Source: Gorillibacterium massiliense (GTDB taxonomy: Bacteria > Bacillota > Bacilli > Paenibacillales > NBRC-103111). From it: 59,262 nucleotides of DNA. Shown in pieces: positions 18,999-27,445 of the stretch (positions within the stretch are counted from its first letter, which is position 1; each line of letters begins with the position of its first letter). The translations under genes were made by a program, and so were the position numbers. The stretch lies in assembly GCF_000455485.1 (NCBI RefSeq), contig NZ_CBQR020000031.1, forward strand, positions 1-59,262, written 5' to 3'. Below the pieces are notes generated by a model. That model did no database searches, was not told the origin of the DNA, and saw nothing but the letters and a program-made list of their open reading frames with translations.

Positions 18999-19642
18999 AG
19001 CGGATCAACTTGTACCAGTCGGTTTTCTACGGCGCACTCTATGATTCGCCTGATGTGAAAGCTGATCTGGACCAACTCGGCCTGCCGGAACGTTTGGCGT
19101 CTTTTGCTAAAAAAACTTATTTTGAAAGGGACATCGGCAAGTCGCGAGAGGAAGCCGATGCGGTCCTTGCCGGAGATTTCTACGGTCGCGTTTCCCATGG
19201 CGATGTCGCGCTCTTCTACGGGAAGCACCCGGAACGTTTATGGGGCAATTTGCGTTTTTCTGCGGAAAATGCGTTTTTTGTCCGTCCCTATTACCTGGGC
19301 AACTTCGAAAAAGTGGAGGGCAAACCGCCGGGGGCGCTGTCGTATCGTTTCAGTGGGTGGAGCGAGTTCAAACGGAAGGTGCTTCCCCATCAGGTGGGAT
19401 TCATCCTGGCTGTATATGCTGCTTACTTTGGAACGGCTACCTATCAATGGCTGCGCAGCAAAAGGGGAATGCAGCGAGTTATGATCGAGCTGTACATGCT
19501 GCCGGGGGTGATCGGCGTGTTCGCATTCGTGACACCAGTCTTGGGGGACGGCCGAGCCGATATGGGCAAGCATCTGTTTTTGTTCAACGTTTGCTTCGAT
19601 ATGATGCTGGTTACTGGGATGATATGGATTCTGCTAAAATGA
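18884..19642 (+). pseudogene. Same membrane protein, C-terminal part after the frameshift
   Basis: This frame continues the protein that begins at 18231: a membrane segment (AIAVGMAFTLAAVSILFYRL), an extracytoplasmic domain of about 140 residues (AFSGALYDSPDVK-like region through YRFSGWSEFKRKVLPHQ), and three more hydrophobic segments ending at WILLK. There is no ribosome site at its TTG, so it is not an independent gene. Rejoined with the first part the protein would be about 470 aa. Whether the break is real or a homopolymer reading error cannot be told from sequence alone. Confidence 0.7.
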
Positions 19643-19714
19643 GCGCAGACCGTTCATCGCGGACGTAATCTACCGGGAAACGGCGCTAGGCCAAGGAAGC
19701 CAATTTTCCGTTTA

Positions 19715-19743
19715 TTGCAAAATAAATAAGGGTATGGTACGAT
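19715..19743 (+). promoter_or_regulatory. Promoter of the ABC-F leader, overlapped by a palindrome
   Basis: TTGCAA (19715-19720), a 17-base spacer and TACGAT (19738-19743). An imperfect palindrome (GGTATGGTACGATACC, 19731-19746) overlaps the -10 box. The leader peptide ATG follows at 19777. Confidence 0.6.
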
Positions 19744-19776
19744 ACCTTTACTTTATGAATGGAGTTGAAAAGGGAA

Positions 19777-19797
19777 ATGGATCAATTTTCTTGCTAA
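19777..19797 (+). CDS. Putative 6-aa leader peptide (MDQFSC) of the ABC-F gene
   Basis: ATG-GAT-CAA-TTT-TCT-TGC-TAA preceded by AAAAGGGA, ending 15 bases before the first terminator hairpin. Short leader peptides that sense ribosome-stalling antibiotics are known for ABC-F and erm genes. A competing overlapping frame from ATG 19755 (MNGVEKGNG..., 48 codons to a TAA near 19900) would run through the first hairpin and the antiterminator strand. Either could be the sensor. Confidence 0.45.
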   Translation: MDQFSC

Positions 19798-19811
19798 TGA
19801 TGAAAAATAAT

Positions 19812-19850
19812 AAAACGATTTTTGCGATCCCGATCGCAAGTTTTATTTTT
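19812..19850 (+). terminator. Attenuator terminator 1 in the ABC-F leader
   Basis: TTGCGAT (19822-19828) pairs with ATCGCAA (19833-19839). AAAAC/GTTTT can extend the stem, and TTTTATTTTT follows. Confidence 0.75.
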
Positions 19851-19854
19851 CACG

Positions 19855-19974
19855 GCAAGAAAGTTATCCTGACTTTTCACTCAAACGATATCCGAATTTA
19901 ACCTGGAATAGGTTGAATTTGCTGTATAGATTTGAGCTGCGGGAAGGTAACTTTCTTGCAGCTCTTATTTTTTT
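19855..19974 (+). promoter_or_regulatory. Terminator 2 with competing antiterminator in the ABC-F leader
   Basis: Terminator 2 is GAGCTGC (19934-19940) with GCAGCTC (19958-19964), an inner GGAAG/CTTTC stem, then TTATTTTTTT. GCAAGAAAGTTA (19855-19866) is perfectly complementary over 12 bases to TAACTTTCTTGC (19948-19959). That second strand forms the 3' half of terminator 2, so the two structures exclude each other. A further stem (AATTTAACC/GGTTGAATT, about 19895-19919) lies in between. This is the layout of a drug-inducible attenuator. Confidence 0.7.
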
Positions 19975-20034
19975 CGGAAGATGGCTTCGGGATAACTTCC
20001 TACAGACACTCCCTATTACAGGAGGATATTGTTT

Positions 20035-21513
20035 ATGTCATTAATTAACGTATCGAATCTGACGTTTGCCTATGATGGCAGCTACGATAATATTTTTGAA
20101 AACGTAAGTTTCCAAATCGACACCGATTGGAAGTTGGGATTCACAGGGAGAAACGGCCGCGGGAAGACCACTTTTCTCAACTTGCTCCTGGGCAAGTACG
20201 AGTTTAGCGGGACGATCTCGGCTAAGGTTAGCTTCGAATATTTTCCTTACTCCGTCGAAAACAAGGAAAACCTTACTATGTTCGTCATCGAGGAAATCCA
20301 TCCCGACTATGTGCATTGGGAACTGATGCGCGAGCTTACCCTGCTCAAAGTGTCCGAGGATGTGCTGTACCGGCCTTTCGAATCGCTTTCCAGCGGTGAG
20401 CAAACGAAGGTACTGCTGGCCGTATTGTTTCTGAAGGAAAACAGCTTTTTGCTAATCGATGAACCGACTAATCATCTGGACATGCATGCGCGCCAAATCG
20501 TCAGCGATTATCTCAAGACGAAAAGTGGCTTCATTTTGGTATCCCATGACCGGACCTTTCTTGATAACTGTGTCGACCACATTCTCTCTATCAACAAAAC
20601 CAACATCGATATTCAGAAAGGAAACTTCTCCGACTGGTGGGAAAACAAGAGAAGGCAGGATGACTTCGAGCTGGCCGAGAACGAGAAGCTGAAAAAGGAC
20701 ATTAAGCGCTTATCGGAAGCTGCCAAGCGGACGTCGGGATGGTCCGACGAAGTGGAGAAGACGAAATTCGGCAGCACCAATTCCGGTTCCAAGGTGGATC
20801 GGGGCTATATCGGCCATAAGTCGGCCAAAATGATGAAGCGCTCCAAATCCATCGAGCAGCGGCAGGAATCGGCCATCGATGAGAAATCCAGGCTGTTGAA
20901 AAACATCGAAGGCTCCGAGAGCTTGAAGATTTCACAGCTTGCGTACCATAAAAGCCAGCTTGCCGAGCTGGAGCATGTATCGATCTTATACGGGGAGAAC
21001 CGGGTGTGCGAGGACGTCAGCTTTACTATTGAAAAAGGGGACCGAGTGGCGCTTTCCGGGAAGAACGGGTCCGGCAAGTCCAGTATAATCAAGCTGATCT
21101 GCGGGGAGGACATCGAGCACACCGGCGTTTTCCGACGAGGGAGTCAATTGAAAATATCCTACGTATCCCAAGAGACGTCCCATCTGCAGGGGAACTTGAC
21201 AGACTACGCCAGAGACAACGGGATCGACGAAAGCTTGTTTAAGGCGATTTTGCGCAAACTGGATTTCGCACGGGTTCAATTCGAGAAGGATATGTCCGCC
21301 TTCAGCGGCGGCCAAAAGAAGAAGGTACTCATCGCCAAGAGCCTGTGTGAAAACGTGCATCTACACATTTGGGATGAACCGCTGAACTTCATTGACGTTA
21401 TCTCCCGTATGCAAATCGAAGAGTTGCTTCTTGAGTATGAACCGACGATTCTGTTTGTAGAGCACGACCGGACGTTCTGCGATCATATCGCCACGAAGAC
21501 CGTCGAGCTGTAG
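20035..21513 (+). CDS. Lsa-type ABC-F ribosomal protection protein
   Basis: A 492-aa soluble twin-ATPase of the antibiotic-resistance ABC-F group, close in its N-terminus to Lsa proteins, which displace lincosamides, streptogramin A and pleuromutilins from the ribosome. Cassette 1 has Walker A GRNGRGKTT, signature LSSGEQTKV and Walker B LLIDEPTNH. Cassette 2 has GKNGSGKSS, FSGGQKKKV and WDEP. The charged interdomain linker (about residues 200-300) is the arm that reaches the peptidyl-transferase region. No membrane segments are present. ATG 20035 has AGGAGG 9 bases upstream. Expression is probably induced through the attenuator leader. The drug spectrum is inferred. Confidence 0.9.
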   Translation: MSLINVSNLTFAYDGSYDNIFENVSFQIDTDWKLGFTGRNGRGKTTFLNLLLGKYEFSGTISAKVSFEYFPYSVENKENLTMFVIEEIHPDYVHWELMRELTLLKVSEDVLYRPFESLSSGEQTKVLLAVLFLKENSFLLIDEPTNHLDMHARQIVSDYLKTKSGFILVSHDRTFLDNCVDHILSINKTNIDIQKGNFSDWWENKRRQDDFELAENEKLKKDIKRLSEAAKRTSGWSDEVEKTKFGSTNSGSKVDRGYIGHKSAKMMKRSKSIEQRQESAIDEKSRLLKNIEGSESLKISQLAYHKSQLAELEHVSILYGENRVCEDVSFTIEKGDRVALSGKNGSGKSSIIKLICGEDIEHTGVFRRGSQLKISYVSQETSHLQGNLTDYARDNGIDESLFKAILRKLDFARVQFEKDMSAFSGGQKKKVLIAKSLCENVHLHIWDEPLNFIDVISRMQIEELLLEYEPTILFVEHDRTFCDHIATKTVEL

Positions 21514-21562
21514 AGACTTTCGAATAGATATTGGCTAAAAATTCTTGTCTCCACCGAAACAG

Positions 21563-21618
21563 AAACCACATGCTGCAAAAGTAGCCACATGGCATCCACA
21601 TGCAACATGTGGTTTTTT
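21563..21618. terminator. Terminator between ABC-F and PocR/AraC genes, with three alternative stems
   Basis: CATGTGG (21606-21612) followed by T6 can pair with any of three upstream CCACATG copies (21566-21572, 21584-21590, 21596-21602); the nearest gives a tight hairpin with a CAA loop. It serves the + strand gene and, with weaker tract, the convergent regulator. Confidence 0.75.
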
Positions 21619-21622
21619 GCCG

Positions 21623-22645
21623 TTATCCTTTGTTGTTCCTTCGATAAACCGCTGGCGTTGAACCGACGTATTTCTTGAAAACCTTTATGAAGTAGCCGGT
21701 TTCGCTATAACCTAGCTCGTTGCTGATTTGCGAGACGGGCAGGTCCGATATTGCCAGCAGCTGTATTGCCCACTTCATTTTCAGGCGCGGAAGATAGGTC
21801 GAGAAGTTTTCGGCGGTTTCTTTGACAAACAAGCGGCTGAAATAGCTGGGACTGATATGGCAAAGCTCGGCCGCTTTTTTCAAGGACAGATTTTCGCTCT
21901 TGTGGGCATAAACATAATCAAAGGCAGGTTGGAGAACAGGGCTGGTGCAGCCTGGGTTATCTGGATCTGGAGCCGAAGGGTTAATCTTCTGTTTATGGGA
22001 TGCTTCCGCATGGTGCAGAGAGTCGCTGGACAAAATATCGGATATTGCGGATAGAGACAGCGCGCTGCCGACGGCAGTAGATTCTTTCAACGCTTCAATC
22101 AATTGATTTTTATTCAACGCTTCCTGGACCAAATAGCTGCACAGCTGAAAGAGCATCTTGGATACGGTTTGGACTTCCGAATAGGACATGGTCGGCAAAT
22201 TTGCATAATGATCTTTTAAGTCGTCCCACTTTTCGCTGTATAGCTTTTTGTTTTTCGTGCTGCTGATCTGCTCCAATTCGGCATCGTTTGTAGAATCGGA
22301 GAGTCGAATTTGTCCGGCCATGACGGCGCCAAGATATTGATCGTCAATAATGATAGGTATGGCAATATCAATAATATTGTAGTGGCAAAGGTAGATATAA
22401 GGCTCGTTCGTTCGCGCAGCCTCGATGCCTCCGCGGGAGTCGCATTTTTTGCAGTAAGGAAGCAGATGTTCATCCTGCCGCACCATTTGGCAGAAGGATT
22501 GGCATCCGCTATGCGCGGTTACGGGATTTCCTTTGTAGTCCACGGTGAGAATGGCCAATTTGGTGACGGCAGCCAAGGAATCTTGGAGCTGCTCCCATTT
22601 CTCCAAATCGAGAATATGGCGTAGGCCGAGATGCTCACGGATCAC
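21623..22645 (-). CDS. AraC-family regulator with PocR sensory domain
   Basis: A 340-aa regulator. The N-terminal PocR domain (about residues 8-175) has the Cys motif SGCQSFCQMVRQ...YCKKCDSRGG and YLCHYNIIDIAIPIII, typical of domains that sense small hydrocarbon-like ligands such as 1,2-propanediol. The C-terminal AraC HTH pair (about 235-338) includes KKAAELCHISPSYFSRLFVKE and ISNELGYSETGYFIKVFKKYVG. It is divergent from gldA-dhaKL, so it most likely controls glycerol or dihydroxyacetone use. GTG 22645 follows GGAGG by 9 bases. Confidence 0.88.
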   Translation of the reverse strand: MIREHLGLRHILDLEKWEQLQDSLAAVTKLAILTVDYKGNPVTAHSGCQSFCQMVRQDEHLLPYCKKCDSRGGIEAARTNEPYIYLCHYNIIDIAIPIIIDDQYLGAVMAGQIRLSDSTNDAELEQISSTKNKKLYSEKWDDLKDHYANLPTMSYSEVQTVSKMLFQLCSYLVQEALNKNQLIEALKESTAVGSALSLSAISDILSSDSLHHAEASHKQKINPSAPDPDNPGCTSPVLQPAFDYVYAHKSENLSLKKAAELCHISPSYFSRLFVKETAENFSTYLPRLKMKWAIQLLAISDLPVSQISNELGYSETGYFIKVFKKYVGSTPAVYRRNNKG

Positions 22646-22708
22646 ATTCTTTTCCTCCGATAGCTGGATAGTAAGATTCTACCCGTCTAAAATGTTCTAT
22701 TCGATGAA

Positions 22709-22783
22709 CGGAGTGCAAAATATTACGATGGATATCTACAATTTATGGCTCGCTTCGTCCAATGTCAAGCTGCTTGCACTCCG
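22709..22783. promoter_or_regulatory. Perfect 10-bp inverted repeat in the PocR-gldA divergent region
   Basis: CGGAGTGCAA (22709-22718) recurs as its exact reverse complement at 22774-22783, separated by 55 bases, between the divergent starts at 22645 and 22837. It is a candidate pair of regulator half-sites. Confidence 0.5.
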
Positions 22784-22836
22784 GTAAACTTGAAAGGGAA
22801 GTCGTATAGGCGAAAATATGAATGGAGGATTTTCCG

Positions 22837-23973
22837 ATGAGAAAAGCGTTTATTTGTCCCACGAAATATGTGCAAGGCGAAGACGAATTGTTGAATTTGG
22901 GGTACTTTGTGAAGTCATTCGGCCAATCGGCGCTCCTAATTGCGCATCCTGACGACGTTGCACGGGTGAAGGATAAGCTGGACGCCACAGCGAAAAAATT
23001 CAATATCACCTTTGTTGAAAGCGGTTTTATTGGCGAGTGCTCCCGGCCGGAGGTGGCAAGACTGCAAACCATCGCAACCGACAAAGGCTGTGATTGTATT
23101 GTTGGCCTCGGAGGAGGCAAAGCCATCGATGCGGCAAAATGCGTTGCTCAGGGTGAGTCGCTGATCATTTGCCCGACGATTGCCGCTACGGACGCGCCGA
23201 CCAGTCACTCGGCCGTGCTTTACACGCCGGAAGGCGCATTCGATGATTATGCCTACTTTAAGCAAAGCCCAAGCCTCGTTCTGATCGATACCACGGTCAT
23301 CGCGAAGGCGCCGACTCGCTTTTTGGTGTCGGGAATGGGAGATGCTCTTTCGACTTACTTTGAAGCCCGCGCCACTTCCCGCTCCTACTCGAAGGTGAAT
23401 GCCGGTCTGCCCTGCGGAGTCCGGGAAGGCGTGACTGGGCAAGTCGTCGGCACCAACGCAGCTCTCGCCCTTGCGAAGCTTTGCTATGAGATGCTGCTAT
23501 CGGACGGCGTCAAGGCGAAAGCGGCATGCGATAACAATCTGGTGACCCAGGCGCTGGAAAATATCGTCGAAACGAACATCCTCCTATCCGGTCTCGGATT
23601 CGAAAGCGGCGGTCTGGCTGCAGCCCATGCCATTCACGACGGGTTAACGATTCTGGAAGGCACGCACCACTATTTCCATGGTGAAAAAGTGGCGTTTGGC
23701 ACCATCGCCCAACTGGTCTTGGAAAACGCTCCTACGGAAGAGCTGGAGGAAGTGATGGATTTTTGCCTCTCCGTCGGCTTGCCGGTTTGCTTAGCGGATA
23801 TCGGCGTGGAGAAGATCAGCCCAGATGAGCTCATGGAAGTGGCAAACAAAGCCTGCATCGCCGAAGAGTCGATCCATGCCATGCCTTTCCCTGTTACCGC
23901 GGCTCAAGTTGCCGCCGCCATTGCGACAGCGGACCGTTTGGGTGCGCACTATAAGGCGGAGGCAACGAAATGA
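22837..23973 (+). CDS. gldA: Glycerol dehydrogenase
   Basis: A 378-aa iron-containing-type alcohol dehydrogenase fold protein that oxidises glycerol to dihydroxyacetone with NAD+. Family features are the NAD loop GLGGGKAIDAAK (about residue 91), PTIAATDAPTSHSAVLYTPEG, and the metal-binding His residues in AAAHAIHDG and GTHHYFHGEKVAFGT. The ATG at 22837 is chosen because GGAGG lies in front of it; an upstream in-frame ATG (22822) sits on that ribosome site. Its stop overlaps the dhaKL start as ATGA, so product and next enzyme are translationally coupled. Confidence 0.95.
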   Translation: MRKAFICPTKYVQGEDELLNLGYFVKSFGQSALLIAHPDDVARVKDKLDATAKKFNITFVESGFIGECSRPEVARLQTIATDKGCDCIVGLGGGKAIDAAKCVAQGESLIICPTIAATDAPTSHSAVLYTPEGAFDDYAYFKQSPSLVLIDTTVIAKAPTRFLVSGMGDALSTYFEARATSRSYSKVNAGLPCGVREGVTGQVVGTNAALALAKLCYEMLLSDGVKAKAACDNNLVTQALENIVETNILLSGLGFESGGLAAAHAIHDGLTILEGTHHYFHGEKVAFGTIAQLVLENAPTEELEEVMDFCLSVGLPVCLADIGVEKISPDELMEVANKACIAEESIHAMPFPVTAAQVAAAIATADRLGAHYKAEATK

Positions 23974-25742
23974 AAAAGATCATCAACCGGCCGGAGCATC
24001 TGGTTATGGAGATGGGCAGCGGCATTGCCCTGGCTCATCCCGAACTGGAATTTCTTCCGAAATATAAAATCATAAAAAAGAGGGACCTGAACGCCGAGAA
24101 AGTGACGCTTATCAGCGGCGGAGGCAGCGGGCATGAACCGGCCCATGCCGGGTTTGTCGGATTCGGCATGCTGGATGCCGCGGTCTGCGGCGACGTATTC
24201 GCTTCCCCTTCGCAAATCCAGGTGTACCAGGCGATTAAAGCAACGGCAGGCAGCAAAGGAACGCTCCTCATCATTAAAAATTACAGCGGCGACATGATGA
24301 ATTTTAAAAATGCCGCCCACTTGGCGACGGAGGACGGTCTTGAAGTCGACTACATCAAAGTCGATGACGACATCGCCGTAAAAGACAGCCTGTACACCGT
24401 TGGTCGGCGGGGAGTAGCCGGAACTGTGCTGGTGCATAAAATCGCCGGAGCCGCTGCCGAGGAAGGCCGCAGTCTGGCGATGGTGAAAGCCGTTGCAGAG
24501 AAGGCTGCGGCAAGTGTCCGCAGCATCGGCGCAGCGCTCACCTCATGCACCGTCCCGGCTAAAGGGACGCCGACCTTTGAACTGGGTCCCGACGAGATGG
24601 AGTACGGCGTCGGCATTCACGGCGAACCGGGATCGCGCCGCGAGAAGCTGCTGGATGCGGACACATTGGCCCAGCGCATGATCTCCGACCTGCTCGGCGA
24701 CCTTAACTTGAACGACGGTTCCGAATCGGAAATCGCCCTGTTGATCAACGGCTTCGGCGCGACTCCCCTACAGGAGCTTTATCTCTTTAATCATGCAGTG
24801 AACCGGGAGCTGGCGGCCCATCAAGTGAAGGTTAACCGGACCTTCGTGGGCAACTACATGACGAGCATCGACATGGCCGGCCTTTCGGTTTCCATTATGA
24901 AACTGGACGACGAACTGAAAACGTTACTCTCCCGCCCAAGCGATACGCCGGCTTTTAAAGTAAGCGGACCGGTCGATTGCGTTTCTTTCACCGAAATCCA
25001 CACCGAACCCTCCAATCAAGAGCGAGAAAACCAACCGGTTTCTTACGAAGTGGAGACAGATGGCTCGTATGCGGTTATTAATGGAAACAAAGTGACGACG
25101 GACAATCTGGTTTATCTGCTCGACAAGATGTGTGAAGTGATCATCCGGAATGAGGTTCCTTTCTGCGAGCTTGACGCTCATGCCGGGGACGGGGACTTTG
25201 GAATGAGCGTGGCAAAGGGCTTTCGTCAGTTGAAACGGGAATGGCGGGATATTTTAGCCCAGGAGCCTCTTACCATAGGACGGTTTTTGGATGCTTGTTC
25301 CCTGGTCATCATGGAGCATTGCGGTGGGGCATCCGGCCCGATCTGGGGCTCGGCGTTCCGTGCAGCCTCTCGCGCAGCGGGCGACCGCTCGGAGCTTACA
25401 CCGGCGGAATTCGCGGACATGATGCAGGCGGCGGTCCAAGGCATCCAATCCACGGGAGAGCGTTCATTCGGCCGTGGAGCTGCTGTCGGCGACAAGACGC
25501 TGATCGACGCTCTCGTACCCTGTGCCGATGCCTGGAACGAGAACGCGAAAACTGGCGTCGATTTGAAAGCTGCATTCCAAAAGGGTGCTCAAGCGGCGGT
25601 CCAGGGAGCCAAACAGACAGAAACCATCGTGGCGCGGATGGGCCGCGCGGGTGTTGTCGGTGAGCGCAGTATTGGTTATCCGGATGCGGGAGCTTTTGCT
25701 CTCGGCGTCATTTTTACGGAGCTCGCAGCAAGCTTAAAGTAG
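23970..25742 (+). CDS. Dihydroxyacetone kinase, fused DhaK-DhaL (ATP-dependent type)
   Basis: A 590-aa single chain combining the substrate-binding DAK1 domain (about 1-330; SGGGSGHEPAHAGFVG, and the GIHGEPG His that forms a hemiaminal with the substrate) and the ATP-binding DAK2 domain (about 370-590; DAHAGDGDFGMSVAKGF with the Mg-binding Asp cluster, and CGGASGPIWGSAFRAA). It phosphorylates dihydroxyacetone, made by GldA, to DHAP for glycolysis. The fused architecture points to ATP rather than a PTS phosphoryl donor; no DhaM is nearby. Start ATG overlaps the gldA stop. A terminator follows. Confidence 0.94.
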   Translation: MKKIINRPEHLVMEMGSGIALAHPELEFLPKYKIIKKRDLNAEKVTLISGGGSGHEPAHAGFVGFGMLDAAVCGDVFASPSQIQVYQAIKATAGSKGTLLIIKNYSGDMMNFKNAAHLATEDGLEVDYIKVDDDIAVKDSLYTVGRRGVAGTVLVHKIAGAAAEEGRSLAMVKAVAEKAAASVRSIGAALTSCTVPAKGTPTFELGPDEMEYGVGIHGEPGSRREKLLDADTLAQRMISDLLGDLNLNDGSESEIALLINGFGATPLQELYLFNHAVNRELAAHQVKVNRTFVGNYMTSIDMAGLSVSIMKLDDELKTLLSRPSDTPAFKVSGPVDCVSFTEIHTEPSNQERENQPVSYEVETDGSYAVINGNKVTTDNLVYLLDKMCEVIIRNEVPFCELDAHAGDGDFGMSVAKGFRQLKREWRDILAQEPLTIGRFLDACSLVIMEHCGGASGPIWGSAFRAASRAAGDRSELTPAEFADMMQAAVQGIQSTGERSFGRGAAVGDKTLIDALVPCADAWNENAKTGVDLKAAFQKGAQAAVQGAKQTETIVARMGRAGVVGERSIGYPDAGAFALGVIFTELAASLK

Positions 25743-25760
25743 ACGGTTATGCCAAAAGAA

Positions 25761-25803
25761 AAGAAGGAGTCAAGCGGTTGTTTTCGCTTGCTCCTTCTTT
25801 TTT
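25761..25803. terminator. Intrinsic terminator after dhaKL
   Basis: A 15-bp stem with one bulge pairs 25761-25776 with 25785-25799 and ends in a T-run. The A-rich other side may let it also serve the convergent MFS gene. Confidence 0.88.
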
Positions 25804-25829
25804 GCATCTTCTCCAGCGGTCGGACAATT

Positions 25830-27263
25830 TTAAATGATTCCTTTTCTTCGGCTCGATAAAAATAGAGAAGCTATGCCGGCGATTACGGCGAAGCCGATAG
25901 CCCACCAAAAAGCCGCATTATAGGCTTGGGCTAGAGATGCTACCGATGAAGCGGCTTTTCGGTTCAATTGGTGGTCGATAACGGTAGCCAAAACGGCAGA
26001 GCCGAATGCGCCTCCAATAGTTTGGAAAATGCGGGTCGAAACGCTGGCATGGGGGATCATTTCTTTTTTCAGACCGTCATACACAGAGACCATAATGGGA
26101 ATGAGGATCCCATTTAAAGCGGCGCCGAAAATCAATTGCCCTCCCGCCAATAACAGCCAGTTGGTATCCTGGTCCGCGAAGGTGAAAGGAAGCATCCCAA
26201 CCATGGCGAGGGCAAGGCTGGCCATAACGATGGGGCGCGCTCCCAAACGGTCGGCGAGTTTCCCAACCGAGGCTCGGGTCAGCAGCATACCGATACCTTG
26301 GGGAATGAGCAGCAATCCGGTATGAATGATCGTTTCACCGCGAACCTGCTGGTAGAAGAGAGGGAGCAGGAGAAACGCTCCATTCATCACCATCCCCAAC
26401 AGGAATACGGTAATATTCGAGGCGAGGAAATTACGGGATTTGAACAGACGCAAGTCAAGCACGGGCGCATGCTTCGTGCGCAAGGCGTATACGATAAAAG
26501 CAGCCAGCAGCAAAAGACTGATCGTAAGCGGAACCAGCACATCGCTGCTGTTCATTCCGCCATGTCGGCTGATCCGAGATATTCCGTAAATGAGCAGGGC
26601 GAAAGCGGGGGAGAGCATCAGCAGGCCGAGTAGATCTAGAGGTTGGCGTTTGTCTTTGGACGGCGTGTCCGTAGGGATTCCCCGCCAAGCTAGAAGCAGA
26701 GCAATTCCCGTAATGGGAATATTCACATAGAAAATCCAATGCCAGCTAAGGCCGTCGATGATGAGGCCGCCAAGTACCGGTCCAAGAATCGGGCCAAGCA
26801 AAACGGGAATGCCGATGATCGAGACGAGGCGCCCCAAATTGCGACCGCCGGTAATCTGTACAAGCACGGTCTGCAACGTAGGGATCAATAAACCGGCACC
26901 CACGCCTTGCAACAAGCGGAATCCAATCAAGCTTCCGACATTCCACGCCAGGGAGCAAAGGATCGAGCTTACTAAGAATGCCGTAAGGGCAAATAAATAT
27001 ACCCGTTTTCCGCCAAATCGGTTTACGGCCCAACCGGAAACCGGTACAGACAGTCCCATCGTCAGCACATAGCCCGTAATCACCCACTGAACCGCGGAAA
27101 CGGTGCTATTCAGCTCTCTCGTCAACGTTTCGATGGCGACATTGACCATCGTTGAATCAAACTGGGGCGCCAATGCGCCAAAAACGAGGATCAGCGCGAT
27201 CTTGAGAATCTTCGGGTCGAGCTTTTCATTTTGCGGTTTTTCTTTTGTTTGTTGTTTACTCAC
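25830..27263 (-). CDS. DHA2-family (14-TMS) drug:H+ antiporter
   Basis: A 477-aa MFS protein with about 14 hydrophobic segments, characteristic of the EmrB/QacA/LmrB group. The TM1 motif PQFDSTMVNVAIETL corresponds to the LDxTIVNVAL signature, and GYVLTMGLSVPVSGWAVNRFGGKRVYL is motif A. The antiporter motif C appears near GIPVLLGPILGPVLGGLI. It probably exports amphipathic drugs. GTG 27263 has GAGGAG 9 bases upstream. It is divergent from a TetR gene, with a palindromic operator between them. Confidence 0.9.
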   Translation of the reverse strand: MSKQQTKEKPQNEKLDPKILKIALILVFGALAPQFDSTMVNVAIETLTRELNSTVSAVQWVITGYVLTMGLSVPVSGWAVNRFGGKRVYLFALTAFLVSSILCSLAWNVGSLIGFRLLQGVGAGLLIPTLQTVLVQITGGRNLGRLVSIIGIPVLLGPILGPVLGGLIIDGLSWHWIFYVNIPITGIALLLAWRGIPTDTPSKDKRQPLDLLGLLMLSPAFALLIYGISRISRHGGMNSSDVLVPLTISLLLLAAFIVYALRTKHAPVLDLRLFKSRNFLASNITVFLLGMVMNGAFLLLPLFYQQVRGETIIHTGLLLIPQGIGMLLTRASVGKLADRLGARPIVMASLALAMVGMLPFTFADQDTNWLLLAGGQLIFGAALNGILIPIMVSVYDGLKKEMIPHASVSTRIFQTIGGAFGSAVLATVIDHQLNRKAASSVASLAQAYNAAFWWAIGFAVIAGIASLFLSSRRKGII

Positions 27264-27290
27264 AGAGTAGGTCTCCTCTCTCCATATCGA

Positions 27291-27318
27291 ATAAGGTACG
27301 GTACGTATCGTACCTTAT
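27291..27318. promoter_or_regulatory. Palindromic TetR-type operator
   Basis: ATAAGGTACG (27291-27300) and CGTACCTTAT (27309-27318) are perfect inverted arms around an 8-base centre. It lies 28 bases upstream of the exporter GTG and 128 bases upstream of the divergent TetR ATG. Confidence 0.75.
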
Positions 27319-27445
27319 GGAAATAGGATAATACGGAGCTGCCGGAAAAGCAATCGTTTTTTTTTGCGATGTGGATTAAAATAAGAATATACAATTGGAC
27401 AGATGAAACGGTATGCGATGCTTTTTTGAAGAAAGGAAAAGAAGG

